A stretch of 64,000 nt of DNA, from contig NC_091130.1 of NCBI RefSeq assembly GCF_040183065.1, forward strand, positions 128,875,914 to 128,939,913, read 5' to 3'. Source of the stretch: Periplaneta americana. Its lineage: Eukaryota; Arthropoda; Insecta; Blattodea; Blattidae. The translations under genes and the position numbers were made by a program. The notes under the pieces are model-generated. The model was not told where the DNA came from, made no database searches, and worked only from the letters and a program-made list of their open reading frames with translations. Of this stretch, positions 11,901-22,823 are shown one piece after another (position 1 is the stretch's first letter; every line of letters begins with the position of its first letter).

Positions 11901-11963
11901 CCTTCACTAGGCTGGATAGAGAGTAAGTAGGTCAAGAGTAAAATGGATGGATAATGTAGAAAT

Positions 11964-12798
11964 AGTACATTATGCAACGAGCCTATAATGGTAGTAATTA
12001 AGACGCGAGTATGTTTGTTTCATACCAGCGTCTTAATTACCATTGTAGGCAAGTTTCATACGACTTTTTATGCTCGACCATATTTCTAACTTGAAATTAT
12101 TCAAAAGTATTCATATTATGGTTATGTAAGGAGTAGCGAACTGACCTGAATTGTGAGATGTGCGCAGACGCGAAAGTATTGATTTTTTCCGAGGCTGAAT
12201 GTCATTGACCTTGATATAACCTGGAAATTGATTTAGAATTGCAAAACGAGATGACAAATAGAATTTATTTGAATATTATTTACAATTAACGCTAATTATT
12301 ATAGTAACAGAACATAACCTTCTGCAACAGTATTGGATTTCCAGCCTCCGTGACTATTCATATTATGGTTATGTAAGGAGTAGCGAACTGACCTGAATTG
12401 TGAGATGTGCGCAGACGCGAAAGTATTGATTTTTTCCGAGGCTGAATGTCATTGACCTTGATATAACCTGGAAATTGATTTAGAATTGCAAAACGAGATG
12501 ACAAATAGAATTTATTTGAATATTATTTACAATTAACGCTAATTATTATAGTAACAGAACATAACCTTCTGCAACAGTATTGGATTTCCAGCCTCCGTGA
12601 CTTTTCACTAATTGTCTTTCGATTGCATATCCGAGAATAATCGATACTTGCGGTTTTATAATGGTACAATCAGTACAATGGTGATTTCTCATTGGCTGAA
12701 CAACTGAATTATAATGAATAGGTGTACCTTAATGAGGTGCATTAAAGGGCTACTACCAGGTGTATAATTACTACATTTCGGCATGGTCGAGCATAAAG
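11964..12798. mobile_element. MITE with atgctcgaccat termini and internal duplication
   Basis: Inverted ends ttttatgctcgaccat (12066 onward) and atggtcgagcataaa (12783-12797), plus an outer hairpin formed by cctataatggtagtaattaa (about 11980) and its complement near 12030-12048. Non-coding. A related copy is at 51978-53040. Positions 12108-12354 and 12355-12601 are an exact-looking 247-bp tandem duplication inside it. Confidence 0.75.
12108..12601. repeat. Two tandem 247-bp units
   Basis: Unit 1 is 12108-12354 and unit 2 is 12355-12601, both beginning tattcatattatggttatg and ending cctccgtgac. By eye I find no difference, so the duplication is either very recent or an assembly artefact. Confidence 0.9.
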
Positions 12799-12905
12799 AA
12801 TATAAAGAAATTTGGAGTACCAAATTGGAAGAAAAAGGCACAGGATAAGTATAGCTGGAAAAGAATACTTGGGCAGACTAAGACTGACCTAGGATTGTAG
12901 TGCTA

Positions 12906-13672
12906 TTGACTGAAAAGTTGTTTATATAAATAATAAAGATCTAAGTTATGGAGAAAAATAGAGAGTTTTAAAATGAATGAGGACTGACAAGTTGATTTCA
13001 GACAGAAACACTGCAGTGATTTGACAGTACCTGCTTGAAATTAAAGGGTTCTAAAATCGATTTTGTTCATAATACAGCCCTCATTCAGAAAGAGTATATC
13101 AAACCAAATGTTAAAAAATTATTTGACGGATGTAGTAGGACAATGTAAACATTTTCATTAAGCAATGCAGGTTCAATTGTGTGCCATTTGGCTGCTAGGA
13201 CTAGTTACACCCCACAAAACTTGGTGTGCATAGAGGATGTTACACTATAAATTTATTTATAGCATACATTATATAACGTAGATTCTTTAAAACAGTGGCT
13301 ATACCTGGTCAAGATTCGTTTATCCTTGGAGAGATTCGAGTCCTCTAATTGGTTCCATTTCCTCTTGCTCAGTCTACAGCATACCTCATCTGACCGAGCA
13401 TGTAGTGCATCCATAAGCAGCATCTGCCATGATGTCACACCCTATTCCATACTTGCCTAGCCTTTATCATGAAGCTTTGTGAATGAATTAACTAAACGGA
13501 AAGGAATAGGATTTTGCAATTCATCTAGTTATTTCGCCACTTGAATATTCATCAATACTTTCGACATCTGTAGGATATGATAATTAAAAATATTCTTACA
13601 CTTAAGTGCTTATTTACTTGACAAACTTAGTTGGAAAAAAAAAAAAAAAAACAGTGTTTTAACTTATCACTA
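12906..13672. other. Non-coding stretch
   Basis: Nothing recognised; short open frames only. An A run lies at 13635-13651. Confidence 0.4.
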
Positions 13673-14084
13673 AAGTCGCGAAGCTGTTATTCCCGGCGTG
13701 ACTCCTTCTCTTTGCTTACGTCTTAGGAAGTGAAGGCTCTATATAGTCTTGGTAGGTAGTATCGTTCACCGTTTTTGTTCTTTCGTTGTCGAGCTACCAT
13801 ACGAGGAATCTATTTGCCATACAGTTAAACATTATCATGTCGTAGCTCTAATGATAATAAATTAAACGCAATGTAATTCAGCAAATAATTGAGCGGCAAA
13901 TAACGTCCTCATGTGCTTTCTGTGAACGCCAACGAAAGAGCCAAAAAGGTGGGCGATTATATTAAGCATTTATCGAGCCTTAAGAAATGAATAACGTCTT
14001 CATAAGCGAATCACAAGATGCATACGTTTAAATGTAGCCGACCTGCAACGCGATTGGCTGCCGGAAATTAGAGCGACAGGACTG
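13673..14084. mobile_element. MITE copy 1, about 410 bp
   Basis: Nearly the same sequence recurs at 25423-25822, with scattered substitutions and short indels, which makes this a dispersed repeat. The ends are imperfectly inverted (gctgttattcccggcgtgac against gctctaatttccggcagcca) and flanked by TA. No coding capacity. Confidence 0.75.
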
Positions 14085-14770
14085 TAGATAAGTATACCAC
14101 TCTTCCATACATCTATGAAAAGCACTGAAAGATGATCAGTGAAAGAAATGGTGTTATTAGCACTTAACTGGTTCTGGGAACACAAGAGAATAATTCGAAG
14201 GAAATTGTCGATGTTCACTTGTGTTCCTGAATGGTTATATTGTCTTTTTTTTTTTATTACTTCCTACCTGTTTGTGTTCATGTTCTCTCATTACTTCATT
14301 TTTTTGCTACTGTTTCCTTTCCAAAATATGGAAACGATCTCTCTGTCCTGTAAATTTCTGCAGCTTTCTTCCAGAGTTGTGAATTATTTAAGATATAAGT
14401 GAAGCTAATGTTCTCAGTAGTATTAATCCGGCTCCTTAATTTATTTCTTAGGGTTTGGATGTAGGAATCTCAGTGGTATATTCTCAAGGTTTTATTTTCA
14501 TTTTGACTGATTTTGCATAGAGGATTTTTATGTGAAATTTGTATAAGGTTCTATTAGTATGTGACCCATTTTTGCACTTGCTTCAAATGTTTATATTCTG
14601 CGTCCTTAACATTTGTATCTATGCACTTATATTTGGTGTTTTTTTGGATACTGGTATTGCGCAGAATTCTTTATGAAGATGCATTTTGCCGTTCTGTGAC
14701 CATTTTTGAAGAAATTTTCCAACTATATTATCACTGAGAACAGAACTTTTCCTATAATGATATATATTGA
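14085..14770. other. Non-coding stretch
   Basis: T-rich DNA with no supported gene or element. Confidence 0.4.
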
Positions 14771-14975
14771 TTACACAACTTTTAACACTATATCACTTCG
14801 GAATATGTATTATATGTCTTTCTCGTGTTAAATTTTACCGTACCTGGTTAACATGTTTTGGCCTGCTATCATAGTTAAGAGTTCTGATGATGGCCGATAG
14901 CAGGCTGAAACATGTTAACCAGGTACGGTAAAATTTAACACGAGAAAGACATATAATACATATTCCGAAGAATAT
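14771..14975. mobile_element. Long palindrome, Penelope-like 3' ends head to head
   Basis: Arms of about 75 bases (14797-14872 and 14896-14970) are almost perfect inverses, from ttcggaatatgtattatatg to the centre. The text ctgatgatggccgatagcag then gctgaaacatgttaacc resembles the coding end of Penelope-like elements. The left flank ttacacaacttttaacacta is shared with 8314. The family assignment is inference. Confidence 0.65.
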
Positions 14976-15857
14976 AATGTAGGTCATCTCGTTCATTTAG
15001 GTTCTCTTCTAATACTATATATTTCAAGAAAATGAGATTCATTTATGCAAATTAGAAATGAAGATTGTCTTAATCAGTGTGTGCGTTTGCATGCATGCGT
15101 GCATGTACTAAACCATCTTTCATAATCTTTTAATAGTATAAATATTATTAAATATTAGCTGTGCTATATATTTGTACTTAGGATACAAATATGAATCGTG
15201 TTCCACTCCATTGCACTGTCATAGACTGATGTGAATGGTTTAATATTATTCATCCAAAAACATTTTATTTGTTTTGAAAGTAACACTTAAAATTTTACTG
15301 AAGGTAAGTAATAACTTGTTAATTTTTGAAGTGCTATGGGACATTAATATGCATTTCTGGGCTATAATTTTTTTTATTGTTGTTTGTATTTGCATGTTGT
15401 ATTGTATTGTATTTATTTACATTCCATGGTATTCATTCATACATTGCTTTACAGCTAGAATATGGAACATGTCAAAAAAAGAATCTTAATAGTACTATAT
15501 CGTCTTAATTATAGTCACAGTCTAGTTGAATATATATACAGGAGAGTTTTGCAGTATAGTCTACTAGTACAACACAAAAGTTTAGTATCAATACTTAATA
15601 CAAGACAGAAATATTCATGATACGTTGTTGAATGTCATAAATTCACTTACAGAATAGAAGGCGTGAGAAATTAGATACTTTTTTAATTTGACCCTAAATA
15701 AACTTATGTTTTCAGTTTGATTTTTTATATCCCTAGGGAAGCTATTAAAAATTTTTACTACCCTATAATGCACTCTTTTTTGATAGCACAATAGGCTTGT
15801 CGATGGAGTATGAAAGTAATTTTTTGACGCGTGTTTATGCTATGAACTGTTGAATTA
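14976..15857. other. Non-coding stretch
   Basis: AT-rich, no gene supported. A 71-codon open frame at 15274 is hydrophobic by composition only. Confidence 0.4.
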
Positions 15858-16540
15858 CGAGGCGCATCCATAAAGTAACTCTCTCACTCGTCCCACAGCT
15901 AGCAAACCATATGTTGTGTGAAGCGACTGCGTGTACGTGATAGAGTAAAGTCCTGGCATGGCACATGCACTAGCAGAACTTCCCGAGTGCTCTCAGTAGC
16001 TTCGTTACATTGGTTGAAGATGGACGCTCCTATTCCAGCTCCCTCTGCGTGTGAAGTACGATCAGTGATAAAGTGTTTGAATGCACAGGACATAGTGCCG
16101 ATTGAAATTTATCGTCAGCTGTGCCAGGTCTATGGGCCTAATGTCATGAGCAAGCAGATGGTGCGTTGCTCCACAAGCTCGTCTGTGATGACTGCGCTCC
16201 TCGTCATGCACATTTTGGCGTCCTGCAGCAGCAACGCACCATCTGCTTGCTCATGACGTTAGGCCCATAGACCTGGCACAGCTGACGATAAATTTCAATC
16301 GACACTATGCCCTGTGCATTCAAAAGCTTTATCACTGATCGCACTTCACATACAGCGGGAGCTGGAATAGGAGCATCCATCTTCAACCAATGCAACGAAG
16401 CTACTGAGAGCACTCAGGAAGTTACGCCAACGCATGCACCATGCCAGGACATTACTCTATCACGTACACTCAGTCGCTTCGTGCAACATATGTTTTGCTA
16501 CCTGTGGGACGAGTGGGAATGTTACTTCCCACGCTCCTCA
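15858..16540. mobile_element. Foldback element built from mariner 5' ends
   Basis: The + strand (from about 16020) and the minus strand (from about 16383) each encode the start of a mauritiana-type mariner transposase: MDAPIPAPSACEVRSVIKCL then YRQLCQVYGPNVMSKQMVR, a helix-turn-helix region. The two arms (about 15858-16180 and 16226-16540) are inverted copies meeting head to head around a roughly 50-base centre. Outer ends (cgaggcgcatccataaagta) are mariner-like and TA flanks both sides. No catalytic domain is present, so the element cannot mobilise itself. Confidence 0.82.
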
Positions 16541-16542
16541 TA

Positions 16543-16825
16543 GTTACAAAGTTTTAGTGATTACATACGAGGAAGTTTATTAATGAAAGAATATACTGAC
16601 AAGCCGTGGGAATTATTTGTAATTTTTAAAAAATAATCCTACACGATTCCCTAGATTTGGCACTTACTATTATTCTAATTAATCTTTTTTATAGTGGGAA
16701 TATACCGTTACTACGTGTAGAATTTCCCCAGAATATTATTCCAAAACTCATGTTTTCTAGGTATGGCATTACTATAAAATTCGAACTATGTTGCATGCAA
16801 CATAATTAATTTCAGTAGTCATTGA

Positions 16826-16861
<36 letters not shown>

Positions 16862-16947
16862 TTATTTTTCATTGTACGACATGCTGATAATCGATATCCA
16901 GAAATGCGAAGTATATTATTACTAACATGTTTAATTTCCTCTTACAG
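16543..16947. other. Intron upstream of lola exon 2
   Basis: Contains an ATT microsatellite at about 16828-16864 and ends with a T/C-rich tract and acceptor AG at 16946-16947. No other element seen. Confidence 0.5.
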
Positions 16948-17255
16948 GTGTAGACCAGTGTACTCATCAACTCATGGGATCTACTTTATACAGTATTGTT
17001 CAAGCAGCCAGCAATAAATCTGATAGTAATACAGACTTTGAAAATTGTACTTCTGAGGAACACTCGTCTCCCAGAAAGAAATATTCGTGTTATAAATGTG
17101 GAAATATGTATAAAAGGAAAACACATTGGAACCGTCATGTGACATTGGAATGTGGAATAGAACCACAATTTTGTTGTCCTCATTGTCCAAATAGATATAA
17201 ACGTAACAGTACATTATTTGGCCATATTCGAAAACAACATTGGACTCTGATATAG
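16948..17255 (+). CDS. lola: lola-like alternative 3' exon 2, zinc-finger pair
   Basis: The acceptor AG at 16946-16947 follows tttaatttcctctta. Two bases complete the split codon, then 101 codons run to TAG, the same length as exon 1. Finger 1 (C47, C50, H63, C68) reads CYKCGNMYKRKTHWNRH and finger 2 (C76, C79, H92, H97) reads CPHCPNRYKRNSTLFGH. The linker is ECGIEPQFCC. Predicted finger-1 helix contacts are identical to exon 1, and finger 2 differs at position 6 (Gly for Arg), so the two exons are probably duplicates. Candidate AATAAA signals are at 17637 and 17715. The upstream N-terminal half is Ser/Asp/Glu-rich and unstructured in appearance. Confidence 0.88.
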
Positions 17256-17766
17256 TTGGTCACGTATTCAGAATATGTTATTCTCATTATTAAATTATAT
17301 TATGTGTCTGTTGTGCAATCAAAAAACATGAGAAATGTGTTGTAATAACAGAAAATGTTTATTATTGTTAAAAAATTACTTGCTTCCTATTCCCAGTTCA
17401 AGTAGACTGTGGAGCATGCAATTTACTTATTGTAATATGCTGCATGCATTTATAAAATGTTTATGTAATGTTCTCATGTAATCTGACAGTATATTGAATT
17501 CAGTGATTAACCAGAATGTTTTTTGTTATTTCCACAATTTAGCATATCTATTACAGCAATGTTACTACATATTTTCTTTCCTTCATTATCTGTTGAGATT
17601 GTATGGATGGCCATTGCCTATGTGCTGTCATTACACAATAAACAGTATGTTTCCAAGTTTCTCTTACGTCAAATTTTTTTCTATATATTTCATGGATTAC
17701 GATGGATAACGCTCAATAAAAAAATGTTGTGCTCGCTTTGTTAAGACACTGACGAAAAATAAAACG

Positions 17767-17807
<41 letters not shown>

Positions 17808-18500
17808 TGGGTTCGCCCAATATTATAAAATAAATATCTGCTATGAATTTTCGGTAAGCTCTTTCAAGAATTAAAAGAAGACGAAGTAAATTTTAAAAAT
17901 TCTTTCCACGTGTAAGTTTCTACCATTGTTGAGTTGCTTCAACGTGTACAGAAACAAGATACAAATGTGAGAAATTAATTTCAACCTGTTGAAATGTTGG
18001 CTGTTACTTCACTGTAAGGTTTTTAAAAATTATAATTATATGAAAACAAAGTGAAGTTTGAATGCTAAAATGGATGGTGCACAATCAGGCTGATATATTG
18101 TGTCATCAGAGTAATATATGACATCAACATGTAAACATTTTTCCGGTGAGATTAATATTGTAATGAAGGTTATACATAACTTGTCATTACACTACATGTT
18201 TCATTACAGTTCAGTTCTGTTACCATGTTATAAAAACCAAATACCAATGGTATTCTCGTTTTAGCTTATTTTCTTGAACTATCTTTCAAAAGCCATAAGT
18301 AAATGAAATCACTTACTATTCATCCAAGTAATGTATGTAATTAATTTTGCTAAATTTACATATAATCGCTATTATTATATCGTAATCACCTCTCATATTA
18401 TTTTGATATTTACGAAAATGGTAGTTTAAGGGAGTTTGAAACGTCCTATCCCTTCAATGTTAGATTATATCTCATTTTCTCAACTGGAAGTGAATCTTGA
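17256..18500. other. 3' flank of exon 2 and intron
   Basis: AT-rich with a TA microsatellite at about 17768-17804. No other gene or element recognised. Confidence 0.45.
17637..17642 (+). terminator. Candidate poly(A) signal for exon 2
   Basis: AATAAA about 380 bases after the exon 2 stop; a second lies at 17715-17720. Unproven. Confidence 0.35.
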
Positions 18501-18875
18501 ATCCTAAATAAAATGAAGAACGAAGAATTGAAGCTGCCCAAATGAGATTTTTGATAGATTAACCAGAAGAGATCGTATTAAACATGGGAGCATCCATCAG
18601 CAATTGGGAGTACCAAATGTTCATTACAGACATAGAAACGTACAGAAGGATATAAAAGGACCATGTATGTAGAAGACAAGAGATAGATTACCTAGAATTG
18701 TAATCCGTTATAGACCAAGGGGAACCTGATCTGTTGGAAGACCCAGGACTAGATGGAGGAATCGAAATTTTAATCGGAATTTCTAATGTGTTGCTTTGAA
18801 GCGGGAGAAAGCAGTACCCATATTGTGTTAAGTAAGATGATGAATGATGATGATGATGATGATTTCTCAGCTTCT
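18500..18875 (+). mobile_element. Decayed LINE C-terminal fragment with GAT tail
   Basis: In broken frames the + strand recalls RRIEAAQMRFL and an Arg-rich end near 18720-18790, the same kind of protein end as the LINE at 2415-3230. It finishes in a GAT repeat (18846-18862). Stops and frameshifts throughout. Confidence 0.5.
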
Positions 18876-19805
18876 GTCATACATAAAATTATATATATAT
18901 ATATAATTTTTTTTAAATATTTTTACTACATGTATCTTTCTGTTCTCAATTTTAACACTAGTTTCCTCTTGTACTGTACCCAACATTAAAAAAATGAAGT
19001 CCTTCTTAATATACCACAATTTATTTAGGTTCGTATGAGTCAACTTCTTACGCTACCTGATGATGCTGAAAAGGTGAAAGTACTTGTAACCAGTACTTGA
19101 TTTATGATATGTTGTTCACATATTGCAGTGATTGACAATAAATTGTGACAGTCGAATGAAGGTTTTTTATGTAATTATTTACTTATTTATATGTCTTGTT
19201 AGCTCAAAATGTTTTCTAAATCAAATAATTTTACTAAAATTACAGCTAACTCATGCTGAATTTAGAAAAAAAATACTATTAGAAATAACTTATCTGATAA
19301 CAACTGCACATTCATTCACATAGTAGGTGTTAAGAAAATGGGTCATGAGGTGAGATAAATGTAACATTACAAGGATAGGGCTTACCGAATCCCCTTGGAA
19401 AAGGTATTAATAGGTCTACTTTATAATGAGATTATCATTCGAGGCCTAGGGGCTCATTTCCCTTTCCTTCCTCCTCGTTCTACCTTTCTGTTCCTAGTGC
19501 TGACCTGCTATGGCACTAAAATCGTCCTCCGGTGGCTTAAGGAGGGAAAGCTGGTGATCAACAAGATCTCCCAGCTAGGTCCAATGGACCCGTCGACCAA
19601 CAGCAGGTGAGGTCCTCCAGACATTTTGGGGGTTGTGTGTGGATGAAGTAGCCACCAAAACGTTAAAATATGGTGTTCACTTAAATCGGCTACAACTTGC
19701 CATTTTCACTTCAATATGAAATGAGTAAAATTATCCGGAGGTAAGATTATAGTCCCCCAGTCGGATCTCCGGGCAGGGACTATTTTAATGGTACAGAATC
19801 AACTA
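18876..19805. other. Non-coding, probable unclassified repeats
   Basis: The more GC-rich part from about 19385 to 19800 (around aggcctaggggctcatttcc and gtcggatctccgggcaggga) stands out from its surroundings and is probably retroelement-derived, but I cannot name the family. Confidence 0.35.
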
Positions 19806-19985
19806 TATATCAGTCCCCTAACTGCCCATTGTGCAACTCAAACCAAGAAATGGATTCGGAACACCTCAAAATCTGTGCTTCAGTGGCCGGCCATGATAAT
19901 ATCTTTGAAAAATATTGGAGTGTAAGAGGTCAAATGACTTTGTCAAACGCCTGGCATTAGAAAACAACAACAACAACATAATGAA
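19806..19985 (+). mobile_element. 3' end copy of the RNase H LINE
   Basis: Nearly identical to 10225-10385 (from cagtcccctaactg through cgcctggcattagaaaacaa) and ending in acaacaacaac. This is an extreme 5'-truncated copy of the element at 9300-10395, with a small deletion near 19941. Confidence 0.85.
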
Positions 19986-20319
19986 ATTATAAATATGTTA
20001 TAGTATTTGACAAGTAAGCAACATTGCTATAAAAGTAAACTACTCTGTGAGTAGTTTTAAAATAATTTAGTACTGTTATTGACACTCTCAGTTCTGTCTG
20101 CCTTCCATGACAATTGGAACTTCATAACTATTCAAAAGGGGCTATAAAACCTAGAAAAGCTGTTTATTGAATTATTTGTGTCTAGAAGTGAACATAAATT
20201 GAGAGAGGATATTTATGACTTCGTCTACAAAAAAATACAATTTTCACAGTAAAATGAATTTTTTTTATTTCGTTTTTTCTCCATACTAGATAAGGTTTAG
20301 ATAATTTTACGAAGTAATT
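19986..20319. other. Non-coding stretch
   Basis: No feature recognised. Confidence 0.4.
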
Positions 20320-20595
20320 GAATACCCCCCCCCCCCCGGAATAAGGGTATATCACAGTCTAGTATATACAGTCACGAAGCTTGAGTTTGTGAGGGTACTA
20401 GGAACAATAGACTGTGCAGGTAATATTTCACATTGTCTGTAATGAGGCGATAGTAGCGCTCCTAGTGATTAGCAACTATCTATGGATGCATATTTACTAC
20501 GTATTGAGCTTCGTGACTGTATATACTAGACTGTAGGTATATGGTGCATTGTTTCCCTATGTACTTATACCCTTATTCCGGGGGAGGGGATATTC
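20320..20595. mobile_element. Nested-palindrome MITE (CCGGAATAAGGGT family)
   Basis: Outer ends match the short element at 4014-4087 (ccggaataagggtata and taatacccttattccgg type text). Inside, a second inverted repeat pairs cagtctagtatatacagtca with tgactgtatatactagactg, so the element is a palindrome within a palindrome. A C run of about 13 lies at 20325-20337. Confidence 0.78.
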
Positions 20596-20783
20596 AATTA
20601 ATGAAATGTAGGTTCTCTTAAGCTCTATGATCCTCATATGGAGACGTTTTCACTTGGAGGTTTAGTTGTGTAGGTAGCTATTCATAATTTCTTTATTGCC
20701 TAGTATGAAAGAAAATAAAAGTGCTATTTTTCTCGTTCACATAATGGCAAAGATTACATGCCAATTTTACAAAGATCATTTAA

Positions 20784-21156
20784 TTCAGTGTTGAGGTTAG
20801 AGCTGCAATTATGGTTCTCAAAACAGAGGAGAAGGTGTTTATTGTCGAGCATTATTTCCAGTCATATGGAATACTGAAATTACAAACATACTCTGAAAAT
20901 CAAGATAAGTCATTATAACATGCAAGGTGACTTAAGACTGATCCTATACGACGGAACTTTTCGACGACAGCTAACATTGTTGTGTTATTTGGTGTCACAT
21001 TGTTAAATCGCTCCTGGTACTACTCTTTAACATGGCACAATCTCAGTCCATTCTAATGCCCCATTCTAATGACTGGAAATAATGCTTGACAATAAACACC
21101 TTCTCCTCTGTTGTGAGAACCATAATAATTGCAGAAATCAGCACAACACTGAATTC
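20784..21156. mobile_element. Foldback of a mariner-like transposase 5' end
   Basis: Arms 20784-20863 and 21071-21156 are inverse copies. The left arm encodes MVLKTEEKVFIVEHYFQSYG, which resembles the N-terminus of a DUF4817-type mariner-like transposase. No catalytic region lies between the arms. Boundaries are given by the inverted repeat only. Confidence 0.65.
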
Positions 21157-21273
21157 ATAATAATGTCAAACTATTATATGCAATAAATTAATAAATATTT
21201 CGTTGCTAGGGAAACGTGGACAGCAGTTGAGCAATAATTTCATTGTCATTTGTTTTGATGCATACTGTATATA

Positions 21274-21861
21274 CAGTGTTATTCACGAAGTTCTCTCCCA
21301 GTTTATGGAGATAATTCCTGAAGTTATTTAGAACAAAAAATGTAAATAAATTAATGGGATCACATTTATAATTATGGAGTTACTGTAATTTAAAAATGAC
21401 AGAAAAAAACTTTTATTTCAGGATTTCACAAACAAAAATGCAAAAAATAATTAAAATACAAATAATTGATTATTTAGATATCAGTCTCTTTCATTTTGAT
21501 TAGATTTAAACCATATTTTCGAAAATGCATGAAGGCAATGGTCCACACAGATGTGAACCACATGTGTAGCATTTCACAGCTTCACACATTTCTTCCTTAT
21601 TGTCACTGCGGCATCAAAGCAACTGTTTGCATGTTTGTACCTTAACCTGATACACGGTGTCTTTCATCCTCCCCCAGATGCACGTGCACGTAGTTATGGC
21701 AACAAACATGCCTAGTTCTCCATTCACTATGACGCATTTCAAAAATGTATTGTAAGTCCGTAATTATGAATGTGATCCCATTAATTTTTTTTACAATTTT
21801 TGTTCCAAATAACCTCAGGAATCCCTCCGTAAACCGAGGGTGAACTTCGTGATTCACTCTG
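21274..21861. mobile_element. MITE with about 110-bp terminal inverted repeats
   Basis: The left 110 bases (cagtgttattcacgaagttc onward, through ttaatgggatcacattt) are mirrored by the right end up to cactctg, with scattered differences. TA flanks both sides. A Tc1/mariner-type nonautonomous element is likely. No transposase frame is present. Confidence 0.78.
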
Positions 21862-22522
21862 TATAATTTAATAAGTATGGTTATACAAATTTATAATTAG
21901 TAATTTCTTGAACTTCTAGTGGTAAACCTATTATTTGCATCACCTCCGAATTTAAGAATTATACTGTAACAATTAAGTGATTAATGTAAAGTTAAAAATT
22001 CAATGTAAATTTATTAAAAACATTACAGCAAAATGAAAATGAAACATTATATTAAATTATTAAAAAAAAAAAAAAAGAGAGAGATAAATCATCACAACTG
22101 AAATTATTTTTCTTGTTATATTACTGGTACTCAGTTATAATATTTTGTTCCCATTTATACACTGTGATTGAAAGATGAGTAAGCTGCAGTATAATCTTCT
22201 TTGTTTATCAGATAGGCCTATCTATAATTAAATTGTTATTAAAAATAATTTTTCGTGATTGAAACATGAATTTTGAAATTCAAAATACTAATACCATTAA
22301 TGGATCTTATAGTACTAGACAATGGATAATATAAGATAAAATTCATCATTGTGTTCCAAATATAACAGGAGACTAATTGTCTTTGTAAATTTGAAAACAA
22401 TTTCATATAATCTTTCATTTTATTACCTATGACAAATACAATATATTTACATTGTAAATTACTGTTATTTTTGTTCTTTAAATTGTAGATATATTGTGGC
22501 TTTTGTCTATCTTTTGTTTCAG
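21862..22522. other. Intron upstream of lola exon 3
   Basis: AT-rich, no element recognised; ends in cttttgtttcag. Confidence 0.5.
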
Positions 22523-22806
22523 ATTTGCAATGGAACATGCTTCAGTATGAAGAAGACGAAGGGTATATTTTAAATGAATTGGTTCCCAAGATAGTTTCTT
22601 CCAGATTGTACCATCGTGGAAATAATTTCCAAACAAATCGTTTTCCATGCTGTAAATGTGGAAGCACTTACAAACAAAAGACACATTTAATTCGGCACAT
22701 GAAGTACGAATGTGGTATGGAACCACAGTTTCGTTGCCCTATGTGCCCAAAACGATACAAACAAAAAAATACACTGAGACTTCATATGTACAGACATCAT
22801 GAATAA
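22523..22806 (+). CDS. lola: lola-like alternative 3' exon 3, zinc-finger pair
   Basis: The acceptor AG at 22521-22522 follows ttttgtttc. The phase is again two bases, then 93 codons to TAA. The exon opens with LQWNMLQYEEDE, sharing the early Trp of several sister exons. Finger 1 is C2HC (C42, C45, H58, C63; CCKCGSTYKQKTHLIRH). Finger 2 (C71, C74, H87, H91 or H92; CPMCPKRYKQKNTLRLH) ends only one residue before the stop. The linker is ECGMEPQFRC. It groups with exons 1 and 2 by the YKxKTHxxRH helix. AATAAA lies 12 bases after the stop (22818) and again at 22923. Confidence 0.88.
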
Positions 22807-22817
22807 TATGTGAATGT

Positions 22818-22823
22818 AATAAA
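22818..22823 (+). terminator. Candidate poly(A) signal for exon 3
   Basis: AATAAA 12 bases after the stop codon, with another at 22923-22928. The first would give an unusually short 3' untranslated region; the second is more plausible. Confidence 0.4.

Larger units (their letters stand above)
11900..12905 (+). mobile_element. LINE C-terminal fragment split by a MITE
   Basis: The + strand at about 11930-11960 reads RSRVKWMDNVE, and after the intervening MITE (11964-12798) it resumes with KKFGVPNWKKKAQDKYSWKR and a stop, the usual end of a non-LTR element protein. The two halves are the same fragment interrupted by a later insertion. Boundaries of the LINE piece are approximate. Confidence 0.6.
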
